In this document: positions 35,983 through 46,042 of the stretch, one piece after another
How positions within the stretch are numbered: the stretch's first letter is position 1
Layout of the letters: each line of letters starts with the position of its first letter
Assembly (NCBI RefSeq): GCF_000341105.1
Contig: NZ_ANBB01000046.1
Location: 1 to 64,000 of the forward strand
Origin: Nocardiopsis potens DSM 45234
Lineage (GTDB): Bacteria > Actinomycetota > Actinomycetes > Streptosporangiales > Streptosporangiaceae
DNA: 64,000 nucleotides
Direction of reading: 5' to 3'
Notes under the pieces: model-generated
What the model saw: the letters and a program-made list of their open reading frames with translations, nothing else
What the model was told of the DNA's origin: nothing
Database searches by the model: none
Position numbers and translations under genes: made by a program

Positions 35983-38502
35983 ATGGCCACGCGTGCGCCC
36001 AACTCCTCCCGGCGAAGCGGCGGCTCCTCCCGGGGCGGCGGCGGTTCCTCCCAAGGCGGCAAGAAGGCCTCCGGGTCCCGCGGCGGGGCGCGGAAGAGCG
36101 CCCCGGCCAGGAAGCCGTCCGCGAAGAACGCCCCTGTCCAGGGGCCGGTCGCCATGCTGTTCGTCTGGCTCGGCCGGGCCCTGCTGCTGGTGTGGCGCCT
36201 GCTCGCGCACACCGTCGGCGGCATCGCCCGCGCCGCCGGGCGCAGCGCCCGCGACCTCGACCCGGACCTGCGCCGGGACGGCCTGGGCCTGGTGCTGCTC
36301 GCCGCCGGCCTGCTCATCGCGGCCGCGGTGTGGTGGGACACCCAGGGCCCGCTGCCCGAGGTCACCCGGACGGTGGTGCTGGGCGCCTTCGGCACCTTCT
36401 CCCCGGTGCTGCCGCTGCTCTTCCTGCCGTTCGCCTGGCGGCTGATGCGCACCCCCGGGACCGGCCGGACCGACGTGGGGCGGCTGTTCATCGGCTCGGC
36501 CGCGCTGCTGGCCGGGCTGCTCGGGCTGATCCACATCGGCCACGGCATCCCCTGGCCCTCCGACGGGCAGGAGGCGGTCCAGCGCGCCGGCGGCATGATC
36601 GGCTTCGCCGCCTCCGGCCCGCTGAGCTCGCTGATCACCCCCTGGGTCACCGGGGTGCTGCTGGGCATGCTGATGGTCTTCGGCCTGCTGGTGGTGACCG
36701 CCACCCCGGTGCACCGGATCCCGGAGCGGATGCGCCAGCTGTTCGGCGGCCTGATGGAGCCGGACGGCGGCCCCCACTCCGGGCTGGGCATCCTCGGCGA
36801 CGAGGAGGAGCCGGCCAAGCCCAAGCGGAAGCCGCGGGCCAAGGCCAAGGCGGCCGAGACCGCGGTCGAGGAGCCGGTCGGCGGGGAGAACGAGCGCCCC
36901 TACGACACCCCGGTGGTGGAACCGGAGCCGCGGCCCAAGGCCAAGGCGAAGGCCAAGACGCCGCCGCCCGCGCCGCCGGAGCCCACCCCGGCCCCGGCCG
37001 AGTCCGAGCAGCTGTCCATCCCGTCCCGGGTGATCGAGGGCGACTACGAGCTGCCGGCCCCGCTCCTGCTCAAGCCGGGCACCCCGCCCAAGCCCCGGAC
37101 CCGGGCCAACGACGAGGTGGTCGAGGCGCTCACCGGGGTGCTGGAGCAGTTCAACATCGACGCCGAGGTCACCGGGTTCACCCGCGGCCCGACGGTCACC
37201 CGGTACGAGATCGAGCTCGGTCCCGCGGTCAAGGTGGAGAAGGTCACCGCGCTCACCAAGAACATCTCTCTCGCGGTGAAGAGCGCCGACGTCCGGATCC
37301 AGTCGCCGATCCCGGGCAAGTCCGCGATCGGGGTGGAGATCCCCAACACCGACAAGGACATAGTCAGCCTCGGCGACGTGATGCGCTCCGGCGCGGCCAC
37401 CGGCGACGACCACCCGATGCTGGTCGGCCTGGGCAAGGACGTCGAGGGTTCCAACGTGGTGGCCAACCTCGCGAAGATGCCGCACGTGCTGGTCGCCGGC
37501 GCCACCGGAGCGGGCAAGTCGACCTGCATCAACGGGCTGATCACCTCGATCATGATGCGGGCCACCCCGGACGAGGTGCGGCTGATCCTGGTCGACCCCA
37601 AGCGGGTCGAGCTCACCATGTACGAGGGCATCCCGCACCTGATCACCCCGATCATCACCAGCCCGAAGAAGGCCGCCGACGCGCTGCAGTGGGTGGTCGG
37701 CGAGATGGACCGCCGCTACGACGACCTGGCCGCCTCCGGGTACCGGCACGTGGACGACTTCAACGCGGCGGTGCGCAAGGGCAAGCTCACCGCCCCGCCC
37801 GGCAGCGAGCGGGAGTACGAGCCCTACCCCTACCTGCTGGTCATCGTGGACGAGCTGGCCGACCTGATGATGGTCGCCCCGCGCGACGTCGAGGACTCGG
37901 TGGTGCGCATCACCCAGCTGGCCCGCGCGGCCGGCATCCACCTGGTGCTGGCCACCCAGCGGCCCAGCGTCGACGTGGTCACCGGCCTGATCAAGGCGAA
38001 CGTGCCCTCCCGGCTGGCGTTCGCCACCTCCAGCCTCTCCGACAGCCGGGTCATCCTGGACCAGCCCGGCGCGGAGAAGCTGGTCGGCAAGGGCGACGCG
38101 CTCTTCCTGCCGATGGGCGCGGGCAAGCCCATCCGGCTGCAGAACGCCTGGGTCTCGGAGAAGGAGATCCGGCAGATCGTCGAGCACTGCAAGAAGCAGG
38201 CCGAGCCGAGCTACCGGGAGGACGTCGGCACCGCCGAGGCGAAGAAGAAGGAGATCGACGAGGAGGTCGGCGACGACCTGGATCTGCTGGTCCAGGCGAT
38301 CGAGCTGGTGGTCACCACCCAGTTCGGCTCCACCTCGATGCTCCAGCGCAAGCTGCGGGTCGGCTTCGCCAAGGCCGGCCGGCTGATGGACCTGATGGAG
38401 AGCCGCGACGTGGTCGGCCCCAGCGAGGGTTCCAAGGCGCGCGACGTCCTGGTCCAGCCGGACGACCTGCCCGGCGTCCTGGCTGAGCTGCGCGGCGGCT
38501 GA
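35983..38502 (+). CDS. ftsK: DNA translocase FtsK
   Basis: This 839-residue septal motor pumps chromosome DNA during division or sporulation. The N-terminus is Ser/Arg/Lys-rich, followed by four hydrophobic segments up to about residue 245 (for example VVLGAFGTFSPVLPLLFLPFAW and GVLLGMLMVFGLLVVTA). Then comes an acidic Lys/Pro/Ala linker, then the RecA-type motor with Walker A GATGAGKS at about 506-513 and Walker B LVIVDELADLM near 620. The C-terminal gamma winged helix (DDLDLLVQAIELVVTTQFGSTSMLQRKLRVGFAKAGRLMD) recognises polar DNA motifs. It is 129 bp after rnj and ends at a GC hairpin. Confidence 0.96.
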   Translation: MATRAPNSSRRSGGSSRGGGGSSQGGKKASGSRGGARKSAPARKPSAKNAPVQGPVAMLFVWLGRALLLVWRLLAHTVGGIARAAGRSARDLDPDLRRDGLGLVLLAAGLLIAAAVWWDTQGPLPEVTRTVVLGAFGTFSPVLPLLFLPFAWRLMRTPGTGRTDVGRLFIGSAALLAGLLGLIHIGHGIPWPSDGQEAVQRAGGMIGFAASGPLSSLITPWVTGVLLGMLMVFGLLVVTATPVHRIPERMRQLFGGLMEPDGGPHSGLGILGDEEEPAKPKRKPRAKAKAAETAVEEPVGGENERPYDTPVVEPEPRPKAKAKAKTPPPAPPEPTPAPAESEQLSIPSRVIEGDYELPAPLLLKPGTPPKPRTRANDEVVEALTGVLEQFNIDAEVTGFTRGPTVTRYEIELGPAVKVEKVTALTKNISLAVKSADVRIQSPIPGKSAIGVEIPNTDKDIVSLGDVMRSGAATGDDHPMLVGLGKDVEGSNVVANLAKMPHVLVAGATGAGKSTCINGLITSIMMRATPDEVRLILVDPKRVELTMYEGIPHLITPIITSPKKAADALQWVVGEMDRRYDDLAASGYRHVDDFNAAVRKGKLTAPPGSEREYEPYPYLLVIVDELADLMMVAPRDVEDSVVRITQLARAAGIHLVLATQRPSVDVVTGLIKANVPSRLAFATSSLSDSRVILDQPGAEKLVGKGDALFLPMGAGKPIRLQNAWVSEKEIRQIVEHCKKQAEPSYREDVGTAEAKKKEIDEEVGDDLDLLVQAIELVVTTQFGSTSMLQRKLRVGFAKAGRLMDLMESRDVVGPSEGSKARDVLVQPDDLPGVLAELRGG

Positions 38503-38505
38503 CCC

Positions 38506-38531
38506 GGGCGGCCGATCCGGTGCGGCCGCCC
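38506..38531 (+). terminator. Hairpin terminator after ftsK
   Basis: GGGCGGCCG (38506-38514) and CGGCCGCCC (38523-38531) form a 9-bp stem with an 8-base loop, starting 3 bp after the ftsK stop codon. Confidence 0.6.
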
Positions 38532-38664
38532 GGAAGGCGGAGAAACGGTGAAGCGGGAATGAAAGGTCCGATTCGCCGGGAAGGCGATGAAGGGCGGGCA
38601 GATCCGCCCCGCGCGGCCGCGTTGACTCACTTTTAACCCGTTGCCCTGGAGTGTCACCACTCGA

Positions 38665-38677
38665 TCACTCTCAGTGA
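38665..38677. promoter_or_regulatory. Short palindrome upstream of the RodZ-like gene
   Basis: TCACTCTCAGTGA is a 5-bp inverted repeat around CTC, in a locally AT-richer stretch that also contains TTGACTCAC and TTTTAACCC, so the promoter of the RodZ-like gene is probably here. It could be an operator; no regulator is implied by sequence alone. Confidence 0.35.
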
Positions 38678-38727
38678 GGTGCACAGTGGTTGAGGTGGAC
38701 ACAGGGGAGCAGCCGGAGGCAGCGGCC

Positions 38728-41403
38728 ATGAGCACGATCGGACAGATCCTCACCGCGGCCCGGGACCGGGCCGGGTACACCATCGCCGAGCTGAGCGCCC
38801 GCACCTGCATCAGGGACATCGTCCTGAACGGCATGGAGCACGACGACTTCGGCCCGTGCGGCGGCGACTTCTACGCCAGAGGGCACATCAAAGCGGTCTG
38901 CCGGGAGCTCGGCGTCGACCCGACCGAGCTGGTCGAGCGGTACGACGCGGAGCACTCCTCGGCCGCCTCCTCGCCGCTGGGCGAAGGGGCGGGCCGGACC
39001 GCCCGGACGGCCCGGCCGGTCCGCGGCGAGGCGCGCGCCAACGCCGACCCGCCGGACGGGGCGGCGGGGGGCGCGGAGGCGGGGCGGGCCGGAGACGGCC
39101 GCCCGCAGCGCCGCGGCCTGTTCGCCCCGCTGCGCTCCGCGATGGCCGAGGCCGTCGGCGCCTTCACCGCGGAGGCGGACGGCGCCCACCAGGACCGGCG
39201 CGCCCCGGGGGAGCAGCGGCCGGACGCCGACCGCCCCGGGCACCCGGCGGAGGGGCGCCACCCGGACCCCGCCCCCCAGGCGGAGGGGTACCGGGGGGAG
39301 CCGTACTCGGAGGTCGAGTCCTACCCGCGGGTCGAGCCCTACCCGGAGGAGTACCTGCCGGAGCAGGCCTGGCCGGAGCAGAGCCGGCCGGAGCCCGACC
39401 GGCGGGCGCGAGAGTACCCCCAGGAGGCCGGGCAGGACCGCCGGGCGGTACCGCACCCGGCGCCGCCCCCGGCACCGCTCGAAGAGGCCCCGGAGCCCGC
39501 CGCCCGCCCCGAGGAGGCGGCGGCGTTCGCGGAGCCGCGGGAGGCCGTCGGCACCGAGCGGGCGGCCCGACCCGAGGAGGAAGCGGCGCAGGCCGCTCCA
39601 GAGGCGGCCGGGGAGTACCGGCCCGCCCCGGCGGACGGGCCGGCGGAACCGGTCCGGAGCGCCGCGGAGCACCGGTCGGAGGCCGCCGCGGAGTCGGTCG
39701 CGGACCGGCCTGCGCCTCTCCCCGACACGCAGCCGTGGGATCCCTTCCCCGGCGCGACGCCGGAGAACGGCCTGCAGGAGTCGGCGGCGGCCGCGGCGGA
39801 GGAGGAGTACGGCGAGGCGTCGCTGCGCGGCGCCCCCCAGCTCCCCGGCCCGGACGTCGGCCGGGAGGACGCGGACGAGGGGCGCGACCGTCCCCCGATC
39901 AACCTGGAGACCGCCGGGCTCGGCGCCTTCCGCTCCCGCCGCTCGACCGGCGGGATCCTCGGCGCCGGCACCGCCCGCCCCGAGCCGGAGCGCCGAGAGG
40001 CCGGGCCCGAGGAGCACGCGGTGCCCGAGCGGCCGGCGGAGGAGCACGCGGCGGCGGCCGGACCGGCCGAAGCCGAGTCGGTCGAGGCCGGGCCGGTCGA
40101 AGCAGGGCCGGAGCACCGGCTCTCCGACCCGGAGCATCGGCCCTCCGACGGGGCGGTGCCCGCGGCGGGCTTCGGTCGGCGCGGGACCGCGTCGGCGGGG
40201 CACGGCCTCTCTCCGGTCGAGCAGCCGGCGCCGGACGAGTTCGGGCGGCCGGTGGCCGGCGGCGCGGCGGAGCGCCGCGAGCCGTACCGGGACGCCCCCG
40301 CGGAGCAGGGGCGCCCGGCCCCGGACCCGGTGGCGCCCGCCGCGTACCGCTCGGCGGAGGCCCCCGCCGGCGGCGGCGCCGAGCCGTTCGGCGCGGCGTC
40401 CGAGGGGCACAGGGGAGGGCGTCCGGGCCGCGCCGGCAGCACCGTGCGCCCGGTCGACCCCGGCCTCGCGATCCACGAGGTCCTGGGGCTGCCCGCCCCG
40501 GAGAGCGGCGGCGGGGCCGCCGCCGGCGGATTCCGGCGCTCCGGAAGCAGCGCCCGGCGCCCGGACCCGGTCGAGCCGCCCGTGGCGCAGGTGCCCGCAC
40601 CGAGGGACGCCCGGGCCGCCGAGGCGGGCCGGGCCGGGGATACGGGTCGGACCGGCGCGGCGCCGGCCGCCCTGCGGGCCGGCTCCCCCTGGAGCGGCCT
40701 GGGTCTGACCGGAGACGGAACGGTGCTCACCGCGGCGACCGGCGACTGGGAGTACACGACGCCCTACCCGCCCGGCCAGGGCCGGCCCGAGGAGGGCGGC
40801 GCACCGAGCGACGGCCGGGGCGAGCTGGGCGCGAGCACCGAGCGCCCCGGGTGGCTGCGCCGGAACTGGCCGCTGGGGGTGGCCGCCTGCCTGGTCGCCG
40901 CGGCGGTGATCGCCGGCATCCGGGCCTGGCCGGAGGGGGGCATCCAGGAGGTGCGCGAGGCCGGCATCGAGCAGAAGGCCGGCGAGCAGTCCGGGGCCGT
41001 GGTCGGGGAAGGGGGCGCGGCCGGCGCGGACGGTGCCGGCGGCGGCGAGGCGGAGAAGGGGGCCGCCGAGGACGCCGGGACCGCAGCGAAGGAGCACGCG
41101 GCGCTGCGCGACCAGGAGCCGCAGCAGGCCAGCGACACCACGCAGGCCCTGCAGCGGGCCGAGGAGGTCCGGGTCCGGCTGCAGGCGACCGAGCGCACCT
41201 GGGTGGAGGTCACCGATGCCAGGGGGGCCGTGGTCTACACCGGGACCGTCCCGCAGGGCACCAGCCGGGAGTGGACCGATGCGGACGAGCTCAACCTCCA
41301 CCTCGGCGACCCGTCGAGCGTCCGCGTCGCGGTCAACGGCGAGGAGCAGCAGACCGGCCGCATGACCCGTCTCACCTTCCGAGCGGACGAGCTCGCCCCG
41401 TGA
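38728..41403 (+). CDS. RodZ-like HTH/DUF4115 membrane protein with a giant low-complexity linker
   Basis: This 891-residue protein starts with a Cro/C1-type helix-turn-helix (IGQILTAARDRAGYTIAELSARTCI, then FYARGHIKAVCRELGVDPTELVERYD) at about residues 1-72. A linker of about 630 residues rich in Glu, Pro, Ala, Gly and Arg follows, with GSHG-type and proline patches. One transmembrane helix lies near 712-732 (NWPLGVAACLVAAAVIAGI). The extracytoplasmic DUF4115 domain ends the protein (VRVRLQATERTWVEVTDARGAVVYTGTVPQG). That order is RodZ-like, linking cell-shape or wall machinery to the membrane, but typical RodZ is about 300-450 residues. ATG 38728 has GGAGGCAGCGGCC upstream; GTG codons at 38686 and 38692 are alternatives. 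Confidence 0.8.
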   Translation: MSTIGQILTAARDRAGYTIAELSARTCIRDIVLNGMEHDDFGPCGGDFYARGHIKAVCRELGVDPTELVERYDAEHSSAASSPLGEGAGRTARTARPVRGEARANADPPDGAAGGAEAGRAGDGRPQRRGLFAPLRSAMAEAVGAFTAEADGAHQDRRAPGEQRPDADRPGHPAEGRHPDPAPQAEGYRGEPYSEVESYPRVEPYPEEYLPEQAWPEQSRPEPDRRAREYPQEAGQDRRAVPHPAPPPAPLEEAPEPAARPEEAAAFAEPREAVGTERAARPEEEAAQAAPEAAGEYRPAPADGPAEPVRSAAEHRSEAAAESVADRPAPLPDTQPWDPFPGATPENGLQESAAAAAEEEYGEASLRGAPQLPGPDVGREDADEGRDRPPINLETAGLGAFRSRRSTGGILGAGTARPEPERREAGPEEHAVPERPAEEHAAAAGPAEAESVEAGPVEAGPEHRLSDPEHRPSDGAVPAAGFGRRGTASAGHGLSPVEQPAPDEFGRPVAGGAAERREPYRDAPAEQGRPAPDPVAPAAYRSAEAPAGGGAEPFGAASEGHRGGRPGRAGSTVRPVDPGLAIHEVLGLPAPESGGGAAAGGFRRSGSSARRPDPVEPPVAQVPAPRDARAAEAGRAGDTGRTGAAPAALRAGSPWSGLGLTGDGTVLTAATGDWEYTTPYPPGQGRPEEGGAPSDGRGELGASTERPGWLRRNWPLGVAACLVAAAVIAGIRAWPEGGIQEVREAGIEQKAGEQSGAVVGEGGAAGADGAGGGEAEKGAAEDAGTAAKEHAALRDQEPQQASDTTQALQRAEEVRVRLQATERTWVEVTDARGAVVYTGTVPQGTSREWTDADELNLHLGDPSSVRVAVNGEEQQTGRMTRLTFRADELAP

Positions 41404-41435
41404 CGGGGCCGCCGATACGGCGGAGCATGACGAAC

Positions 41436-41463
41436 GCGGCGGGGTCCGACCGGGCCCCGCCGC
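41436..41463 (+). terminator. Hairpin terminator after the RodZ-like gene
   Basis: GCGGCGGGG (41436-41444) pairs with CCCCGCCGC (41455-41463) through a 10-base loop, 33 bp after the stop and immediately before repeat R3. Confidence 0.65.
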
Positions 41464-41514
41464 CTCCGTGTGCGGAGCGGATCGAGCGAGCCTCCCGCAA
41501 TCCCGACAGGCTCC

Positions 41515-42815
41515 CAGCCAAGCGCGGCGCCCCACGGGGTGGAGGTTCAGACGGGCGGCGACGGCAGAGGTGGGGGCACAGGCGGTCGCCCGAGTGCCGG
41601 GCCCCGCGGAGCGAAGGTCAAGACGGGCGGCGAGGGCGGGTGGGGGACCGGTTGGTCGGTCGGGTGCGGCGCCCCGCGGAGCGAAGGTCAAGACGGGCGG
41701 CGAAGGCGGGTGGGGACCGGCCGGTCGGTCCGGTGCGACGCCCCGCAGAGCGAAGGTTCAAGCGGGCGGCGACGGCAGCGGTAGGGGCGGAGTGAGGGTG
41801 GTCGCCCGGGCGCGGCGCCTCGCCGGGCCGGGGTTCAAGCGGGCGGCGAGGGCGATGGTGGGAACCGGCTGGTCGGTCGGGTGCGGCAGAGCAGGGAGGG
41901 GCGGGCCGGGGGCGGGTTCGCCGTGCCCGCGTTGCCCGGGCGTCGGGGTCGGCCGTCTCTGAAACCGCTGACCCTCTCTGACCTGGGCGAATACGTAGGG
42001 TGATGGCGAAGTGGGGCGCCCTGCGCACCGCGAGAGCACCCCGGTGATTCCTGGGCGCGCATCCCGGCCCGGATCGGGCCCCGAGGGGCTGAATCGCCCT
42101 GATCGGGCCGGTGGTGGGGGTTCGAGCCGCCCGGAAGGCCGGGATGCAGGGGGCCGGAACCCGGGGAGGGCAGGGGTGGGAGCGAGATGTCGCTTTTGCC
42201 CTGCAGGGAGAGCCCGCCTTGACCACTCTGGGTGATCAGTGAAGGGGCGGTGGGGGCTTCGGGGCTTACTACTCGCTGGTAGATGTAATCGGGGTGCTCT
42301 CGCGGTGCGCAGGGCACCCCCGGTCCCGCTCGATCCCCGCCGCAAACCAGGCATATAGGGATAAGGGCACCCTCGGCGGGGGCACGTGCCGTGCCGGTGA
42401 ACGCGGCGCCCGGCCCCCTCCCGCCTTCGCCGCCTGCTTGAACCCCCGCTCCGTGGGGCGCCGCGCCCGGGTGAGACGCCCGGCCCCGGCCCTACCTCTG
42501 CCGTCGCTGCTTGCTTGGACCTTCGCTCCGCGAGACGCCGCGCCTGACCGACCGGCCGGTCCTCTCGCTGCCGCCGTCGCCGCCTGCTTGGACCCTCACC
42601 CCGTGGGGTGCCGCGCCTGACCGACCGGCCGGTCCCCCTCTCGCCCTCGCTGCCCGTCTTGACCTTCGCTCCGCGAGGCGCCGTGCCCGACCGACCAGCT
42701 GGCACGCCCTCTTCCCGCCGTCGCCGCCTGCTTGAACCCCGACCCCGCGAGACGCCGCGCTCGGGCGATCGCCTCCGCCCCGTCCCTTCCTCTGCCGTCG
42801 CCCCTCGGTCGGAAC
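41515..42815. repeat. Composite repeat R3 (array - core - inverted array)
   Basis: It has the same architecture as R2, in the gap between the RodZ-like gene and rimO. Left reverse-orientation units have the GGTTCA or GGTCA landmark at 41547, 41618, 41688, 41758 and 41835. A core runs from about 41885 to 42390. Right forward units have the CTTGAACC or CTTGGACC landmark at 42439, 42516, 42589, 42660, 42733 and about 42807. Spacing is 70-77 bp. Sequence identity to R2 is highest in the core. Several left and right units carry GACCGACCGGCCGG or its complement. No protein-coding gene is credible in it. Confidence 0.9.
42013..42320. repeat. 308-bp hairpin-bounded core of R3
   Basis: The 30-bp sequence at 42291-42320 is identical to 22208-22237 in R2 and 184-213 in R1. 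Its inverted partner at 42013-42042 has one mismatch (a C for a T in the GGGGTGC end). GAGATGTCGCTTTTGCCCTG, CCACTCTGGGTGATC and the block from GGCTTACTACTCGCTGGTAG to the right hairpin are conserved with R2, while the segments between vary, including insertions. Selective conservation of blocks suggests function or recent spread. Confidence 0.85.
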
Positions 42816-42946
42816 CCCCTGGACCTCTGGAGCCCTGGGCGGGGGTGGGAAGGTGAGGCTGGTCACCGGTGGTGCGGGGACGCCGGTGCGGGGGGTGCGG
42901 GGGCGGTTCCGGCGGGGTCCGGGCCGGAGTTCGGGTGGAATGGATC

Positions 42947-42952
42947 TAGGCT
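42947..42952 (+). promoter_or_regulatory. Probable rimO -10 box
   Basis: TAGGCT at 42947-42952 lies about 54 bp before the rimO ATG in a locally less GC-rich stretch just outside R3. It gives a short 5' leader. Confidence 0.4.
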
Positions 42953-43005
42953 GGTAGCCAAGCCGGGTCACTCCGGGCACCCGATCTCCTTTAACCTTGG
43001 AAGCT

Positions 43006-44442
43006 ATGTCATCGCGCCGTACTGTTTCGCTCGTCACCCTCGGGTGTGCGCGAAATGAGGTTGACTCCGAAGAAATCGCCGGCCGGCTCGCGGCCGGCGG
43101 GTGGGACCTCGTCGATGGGGACGACGGCGGGGACGCCGACGTCGTCGTGGTCAACACCTGCGGCTTCATCGAGGCCGCCAAGCAGGACTCCATCGACGCG
43201 CTGCTCAGCGCAGCGGACAACGGCGCGAAGGTCGTCGCGGCGGGCTGCATGGCCGAGCGCTACGGCTCCGAGCTCGCCGAGGCGCTGCCCGAGGCGCAGG
43301 TCCTCGGGTTCGACGACTACACCGAGATCGCGGGCCGGCTGGACGACGTCGTCGCCGGGCGCAAGCTCGTCCCGCACGACCCCCGGGACCGGCGCACCCT
43401 GCTGCCGATCTCGCCGACGGAGCGCCCCTCCTCCGGCGCGCACGTCCCCGGGCACGCCGCGTTCGAGCCGCTGCCGGAAGGGGTGGCCCCCGCCTCGGGC
43501 CCGCGCGTCCCGCGCAAGCGGCTCAGCGGCGGCCCGGTGGCCAACCTGAAGATCGCCTCGGGCTGCGACCGGCGCTGCACCTTCTGCGCCATCCCGGCGT
43601 TCCGCGGCGCTTACATCTCCCGCCGCCCCGACGACGTGCTGCGCGAGGCCGAGTGGCTGGCCGGGCAGGGCGTCCGCGAGGTCTTCCTGGTCAGCGAGAA
43701 CTCCACCTCCTACGGCAAGGACCTGGGCGACCTGCGCTCGCTGGAGAAGATGCTGCCGCGGCTGGCCGCGGTGGAGGGCATCGAGCGGGTCCGGGTCAGC
43801 TACCTGCAGCCGGCCGAGGTCCGCCCGGGCCTGATCGACGTGCTCACCGGCACCCCCGGCGTGGTGCCCTACTTCGACCTGTCCTTCCAGCACGCCAGCG
43901 GTCCGCTGCTCCGCCGGATGCGGCGCTTCGGCGACCGGGAGCGCTTCCTGGAGCTGCTCTCCACGGTGCGCGCCAAGGCGCCGGAGGCCGGTGCGCGGTC
44001 CAACTTCATCGTCGGCTTCCCCGGCGAGACCGAGGAGGAGTTCGCCGAGCTCACCGCGTTCCTGGAGGAGGCCCGGCTGGACGCGATCGGCGTGTTCGGC
44101 TACTCCGACGAGGACGGCACCGAGGCCGCCGGACACCAGGGCAAACTGCCCGAGGACGTCGTCGCGGAGCGGGTGGACCGGCTGAACCGGCTGGCGGAGG
44201 AGCTCATGGCGCAGCGCTCCGAGGAGCGCATCGGCACCCGCGTCGACGTGCTCATCGAGTCCGACCTGGGCGACGGCGCCTACGAGGGCCGCGCCGCGCA
44301 CCAGGCGCCCGAGGTCGACGGCAGCACCGTGGTGCACGGCACCGGGCTGCGGGTCGGCGACATCGTCGGCGCCACCGTGACCGAGGCCTACGGCGTCGAC
44401 CTGGTCGCCGAGGCCCCCGACGACCGCCCGGACACCCGATGA
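43006..44442 (+). CDS. rimO: Ribosomal protein S12 methylthiotransferase RimO
   Basis: This 478-residue radical-SAM enzyme methylthiolates an Asp of ribosomal protein S12. The N-terminal MTTase domain has cluster cysteines C14 ([12 protein letters not shown]), C52 ([10 protein letters not shown]) and C81 (AAGCMAERY). The radical-SAM CX3CX2C is C187, C191 and C194 in [16 protein letters not shown]-terminal TRAM domain ends it ([11 protein letters not shown] to [10 protein letters not shown]). The sequence RNEVDSE and [11 protein letters not shown] are RimO-type rather than MiaB-type. ATG 43006 is used; an in-frame TTG lies three codons earlier. It overlaps pgsA by ATGA. Confidence 0.95.
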   Translation: MSSRRTVSLVTLGCARNEVDSEEIAGRLAAGGWDLVDGDDGGDADVVVVNTCGFIEAAKQDSIDALLSAADNGAKVVAAGCMAERYGSELAEALPEAQVLGFDDYTEIAGRLDDVVAGRKLVPHDPRDRRTLLPISPTERPSSGAHVPGHAAFEPLPEGVAPASGPRVPRKRLSGGPVANLKIASGCDRRCTFCAIPAFRGAYISRRPDDVLREAEWLAGQGVREVFLVSENSTSYGKDLGDLRSLEKMLPRLAAVEGIERVRVSYLQPAEVRPGLIDVLTGTPGVVPYFDLSFQHASGPLLRRMRRFGDRERFLELLSTVRAKAPEAGARSNFIVGFPGETEEEFAELTAFLEEARLDAIGVFGYSDEDGTEAAGHQGKLPEDVVAERVDRLNRLAEELMAQRSEERIGTRVDVLIESDLGDGAYEGRAAHQAPEVDGSTVVHGTGLRVGDIVGATVTEAYGVDLVAEAPDDRPDTR

Positions 44443-45023
44443 GCGCCCCGGAGTCGCCCTCCCCGCCGGTTCCGGTGTTCAACATCGCGAACATCCTCAC
44501 CATGAGCAGACTGGTCATGGTGCCGCTGTTCGTGGTCTTCATGTTCCTGCCGGAGCCCGGCTGGCGCTACGCGGCGTTCGGGGTCTTCGTGCTCGCGGCC
44601 GTCACCGACCGGATCGACGGGGAGCTGGCCCGGCGCCGCAACCTGGTGACCGACTTCGGCAAGCTCGCCGACCCCATCGCGGACAAGGCGCTGACCGGCG
44701 CCGCGCTGGTGGTCCTCTCCCTGCTCGGCGAGCTGTGGTGGTGGGTGACCATCGCCATCCTGGTCCGCGAGTGGGGCATCACCGCGCTGCGCTTCGCGGT
44801 CATCCGCTACGGGGTGATGCCGGCCGGCCGGGGCGGCAAGCTCAAGACGGTCCTGCAGATCGTGGCGATCGCGGTGTACCTGTTCCCGCTGCCCGAGCCG
44901 CTGCACCTGGTGGCGCACGTGGTGATGGCCGCCGCGCTGGTGGTCACCATGGTCACCGGTGCGGACTACGTGCAGCAGGCGGTCCGGCTGCGCCGCGCCG
45001 CCCGCCGGGGCGCGGAGGGCTAG
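44439..45023 (+). CDS. pgsA: CDP-diacylglycerol-glycerol-3-phosphate 3-phosphatidyltransferase
   Basis: This 194-residue CDP-alcohol phosphatidyltransferase makes phosphatidylglycerol phosphate at the membrane. The catalytic signature DxxDGxxARxxxxxxxxGxxxDxxxD is complete: D57, D60-G61, A64-R65, G74, D78, D82 ([25 protein letters not shown]). Five or six hydrophobic helices surround it. Translation is coupled to rimO by ATGA. The rimO-pgsA-cinA order is shared widely among actinomycetes. Confidence 0.94.
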   Translation: MSAPESPSPPVPVFNIANILTMSRLVMVPLFVVFMFLPEPGWRYAAFGVFVLAAVTDRIDGELARRRNLVTDFGKLADPIADKALTGAALVVLSLLGELWWWVTIAILVREWGITALRFAVIRYGVMPAGRGGKLKTVLQIVAIAVYLFPLPEPLHLVAHVVMAAALVVTMVTGADYVQQAVRLRRAARRGAEG

Positions 45024-45027
45024 CCGG

Positions 45028-45528
45028 GTGGAGGCCGCACGCCTCGGCGAGGAGGCCCGGGACGCGCTGCGCGCCCTGGGCGAGCGCGGCCTGACGCTGG
45101 CCACCGCCGAATCGCTGACCGGCGGCATGATCGGTGCGGCGGTCACCTCGGTGGCCGGCGCCTCCGCGGTCTACCGGGGCGGGATCGTCGCCTACGCCAC
45201 CGGCGTCAAGGCGGGCCTGCTGGGGGTCGATCCCGGGCTGCTCGCCCGGCACGGCGCGGTCCACCCCGATGTGGCGGCCGCCATGGCGGAGGGCGCGCGG
45301 AGCGCCCTGGCGGCCGATACCGGCCTCGCGGTGACCGGGGTGGCCGGCCCGGAACCCCACGACGGGATGCCGGTGGGCCGGGTCTACATCGCGGTGGCCG
45401 CGGCCGGCCGCCGGACCACCGGACTCCGCCTGGACCTCGGCGGCGACCGGGCCGGGATCAGGTTCCACACCGCGCTGTCCGCCCTCTCCCTGCTGACCTC
45501 GACCGTTACCGGCGAGCCCGGGAAATAA
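45028..45528 (+). CDS. cinA: CinA C-terminal domain protein (NMN amidohydrolase type)
   Basis: This 166-residue protein consists only of the CinA C-terminal domain, with no N-terminal molybdopterin-binding-like domain. Conserved blocks are [42 protein letters not shown], and [25 protein letters not shown]. Homologues (PncC) deamidate nicotinamide mononucleotide to NaMN. GTG 45028 is 4 bp after the pgsA stop, so it is probably in one transcript with rimO-pgsA, and lies next to the competence/recombination-linked clgR. Confidence 0.9.
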   Translation: MEAARLGEEARDALRALGERGLTLATAESLTGGMIGAAVTSVAGASAVYRGGIVAYATGVKAGLLGVDPGLLARHGAVHPDVAAAMAEGARSALAADTGLAVTGVAGPEPHDGMPVGRVYIAVAAAGRRTTGLRLDLGGDRAGIRFHTALSALSLLTSTVTGEPGK

Positions 45529-45685
45529 CGGGTCCGGGGCCGTTCAAGACACGCGCCGTGGGGAACAAATCGACATCAAGATCGTGTTACCCCTCCAGCG
45601 AACAGCTGGTCATGAGGTGCGACGATCAGGCGGTGGGCAGGTACGGTGTTTTCATGATGGTCGCTACCGCTGGGAGGGAGCGCGA

Positions 45686-46042
45686 ATGATGGTCCTGCTT
45701 CGTCACCTGCTCGGTGACGTGCTACGGCGGCTTCGGCAGCGACAGGGCCGCACCCTCCGCGAGGTGTCGGCCGAGGCCCGGGTCTCGCTGGGCTACCTGT
45801 CGGAGGTCGAGCGCGGGCAGAAGGAGGCCTCTTCCGAGCTGCTCTCCTCGATCTGCGGGGCGCTGGGCGTTCCGCTCTCCCAGGTGCTGCGGGAGGTCGC
45901 CGACCAGCTCGCGCTCGCAGAGCTGCAGGAGGCCGCCCTGCTCAGCGGATCGGTCCCAGCCGAGTCCGTGTCCGACGGCCGCATCGACATCGACCAGGTG
46001 CCGGACCGGGTCCCCGACGTGGTGGACATGGTCGGCGTCTGA
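45686..46042 (+). CDS. clgR: ClgR-type XRE-family transcriptional regulator
   Basis: This 118-residue regulator has a Cro/C1 helix-turn-helix at about residues 15-70 ([42 protein letters not shown]). The first residues [13 protein letters not shown] and the acidic end match actinobacterial ClgR, which activates clp protease and, in Corynebacterium, recombination genes. The location between cinA and the recA area agrees. ATG 45686 (or the ATG directly after it) follows TGGGAGGGAGCG. It has its own 157-bp upstream region rather than being fused to cinA. I could not find a clean ClgR box by eye. Confidence 0.85.
   Translation: MMVLLRHLLGDVLRRLRQRQGRTLREVSAEARVSLGYLSEVERGQKEASSELLSSICGALGVPLSQVLREVADQLALAELQEAALLSGSVPAESVSDGRIDIDQVPDRVPDVVDMVGV

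Noticed and set aside
34114-38187. Minus-strand open frame of 1357 codons opposite rnj and ftsK
   Set aside because: Antisense shadow of two strongly conserved genes, with no domain and repetitive Asp/His/Gly/Arg content.
38671-41691. Minus-strand open frame of about 1000 codons opposite the RodZ-like gene
   Set aside because: It mirrors the low-complexity linker and continues into repeat R3. The sense-strand HTH and DUF4115 domains are clearly real.
45529-45685. Possible ClgR autoregulatory site before clgR
   Set aside because: CGC triplets are present, but none forms a symmetrical CGC-N5-GCG type box that I could defend.
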